Of a stretch of DNA of 64,000 nucleotides, positions 63,386 through 64,000 are shown in pieces (position 1 is the stretch's first letter; each line of letters opens with the position of its first letter). The position numbers and the translations under genes are program-made. The notes beneath the pieces are model-generated. The model was not told the origin of the DNA and did no database searches. It saw only the letters and a program-made list of their open reading frames with translations. Location of the stretch: assembly GCF_900184815.1 (NCBI RefSeq), contig NZ_FXXQ01000011.1, positions 106,242 through 170,241 on the forward strand. The letters run 5' to 3'. The DNA comes from Boseongicola aestuarii (lineage in GTDB: Bacteria; Pseudomonadota; Alphaproteobacteria; Rhodobacterales; Rhodobacteraceae).

Positions 63386-63467
63386 GCCCGGGTTTGCAGT
63401 GTTAGCAGGGTTTCTTTCTGTTAGCGGCAGGCAGAAGTTATTTAACATAATGGACCTTACGCGGTTA
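63386..63467 (+). repeat. Second dispersed repeat, copy 2, with a dif-like site
   Basis: Shares GGGTTTGC, GTGTT, GCAGGGTTT and TTAACATAA with 58535-58623. On the minus strand its end (63440-63467) has the layout of a dif site: a left arm TAACCGCGTAA, a six-base centre GGTCCA and the right arm TTATGTTAAAT, which matches all 11 bases of the E. coli XerD arm. The left arm agrees with the XerC arm only in its CGC and TAA positions. Confidence 0.6.
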
Positions 63468-63664
63468 AACGCGAAGGTCTGCTTTGCGGAGCGAACCAGA
63501 CATCCGATACAAAGACTCAGATGACAGCTTCGAGCCCAATGCAGACCACAAAAATCCACTATTATCGTCGCCCGGTCGCAACCTACGCTGTCGCTACATA
63601 TGAGCGCGGACCGTCGACTTTGCCATCCAGATAGGCATCTCGAACAGCATCCTTGATCTGTTTT
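63468..63664. other. Intergenic stretch before the last gene
   Basis: About 200 bases between the dif-like site and the stop of the last, minus-strand gene. No gene or strong structure is seen. Confidence 0.5.
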
Positions 63665-64000
63665 TTAGTTTGGCGGGTTGGTCCCGGAAGCCAGAAGGAA
63701 GGTCATATCCGCATTAACACCGCCTTGGCCCGAAAATTGTCCAATGCAGTCCCTGATTTCGGTCCAAGCCACATCGCGTTTTTCGTCGTCCAGATCCGCC
63801 AACACTGCGCGATAGGCACCAAATGCCTCCTGCATCATGGTTAACGCGTCCCCGACCGATGCGATGGACATCCGGGCGACGACCTGCTCGACCCTGGTGT
63901 CGATATACCCGGCCGCTTGGAATAAGTTCTCTAGTCTCGCAGGGTCTGACAGTGCAAACAGCCCTGGTGAACCCGGCGGCGGCGGGATCTTCCCGGCATG
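63665..64000 (-). CDS. Class I SAM-dependent methyltransferase, C-terminal part
   Basis: The 3' end of a gene entering from beyond the window edge; the frame is open to base 64000. Visible residues include PPPPGSPGLFALSDPARLENLFQAAGYIDTRVE (first and last parts of one segment) and the ending WTEIRDCIGQFSGQGG. This P-x-x-P-G-x-F-x-L-x-(D/G)-x-x-x-L pattern and the W-x-E-I ending are typical of UbiE-like methyltransferase C-termini. The SAM-binding N-terminus lies outside the window. Confidence 0.75.
   Translation of the reverse strand, partial: HAGKIPPPPGSPGLFALSDPARLENLFQAAGYIDTRVEQVVARMSIASVGDALTMMQEAFGAYRAVLADLDDEKRDVAWTEIRDCIGQFSGQGGVNADMTFLLASGTNPPN

Noticed and set aside
1..64000. CRISPR array
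   Set aside because: No run of regularly spaced identical repeats with unique spacers; the 11-bp tandem units at 7130 have no spacers.

Overview
The window reads as chromosomal DNA of a marine-type Rhodobacterales (Roseobacter-group) alphaproteobacterium. This rests on gene content and order: maf-aroE-coaE-dnaQ-secB, hslVU, addAB, the divergent regB | senC-regA redox regulators close to ahcY, and the tsaD-hemD-mitofilin-hemY run. A palindromic intergenic repeat that I recall as common in this family is also present.

Layout. (1) About 1-34.8 kb is a conserved housekeeping core: shikimate and CoA synthesis, DNA proofreading, SecB, murein hydrolysis, HslUV, thioredoxin, AddAB repair, a MurU/AmgK peptidoglycan-recycling pair, TsaE, RegBA redox control, AhcY, GpsA, TsaD, HemD and HemY. 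One PAS-domain gene (19.9-21.5 kb) is split by a frameshift. (2) At 34.88-35.08 kb there is a tRNA-Thr(CGT) preceded by a 38-nt copy of its own 5' half, which looks like an integration scar. (3) From 35.27 to 48.36 kb lies a cyclitol (inositol-type) catabolic island. LacI and RpiR regulators, an IolG-like dehydrogenase, a 2-hydroxyacid dehydrogenase, an HpcH/HpaI aldolase and an aldehyde dehydrogenase run leftward. IolD, IolE, an SDR and a complete sugar ABC importer run rightward from a shared promoter region. IolB, IolC and a recognisable IolA are absent. (4) An exonuclease I gene (49.0-50.4 kb) is followed by a small integrated element (50.4-55.6 kb) with the order integrase, unknown gene, AlpA-like HTH, prim-pol-like protein and RepB-primase/VapE-helicase fusion. 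This resembles the replication half of a phage satellite. (5) From 55.8 kb to the end is a patchwork accessory region of mostly single, unrelated detoxification-type genes (two GSTs, a MAPEG protein, two methyltransferases, a KANL3/Tex30-like hydrolase, a SnoaL-like protein), with decayed fragments of an FAD oxidoreductase and an IS110 transposase.

The most unusual signal is in region 5. A dispersed repeat of about 85 bp occurs four times in the same orientation (55814, 56814, 57718, 63299) and bounds one-gene units. A second short repeat carrying a XerD-arm-like sequence occurs twice (58535 and 63386), once directly abutting the first repeat. The copy at 63440-63467 resembles a dif site. These repeats do not match integron attC sites and may mark an undescribed cassette-like or Xer-associated mobility system.

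All calls come from reading the sequence and from knowledge of the families. No database searches were run.
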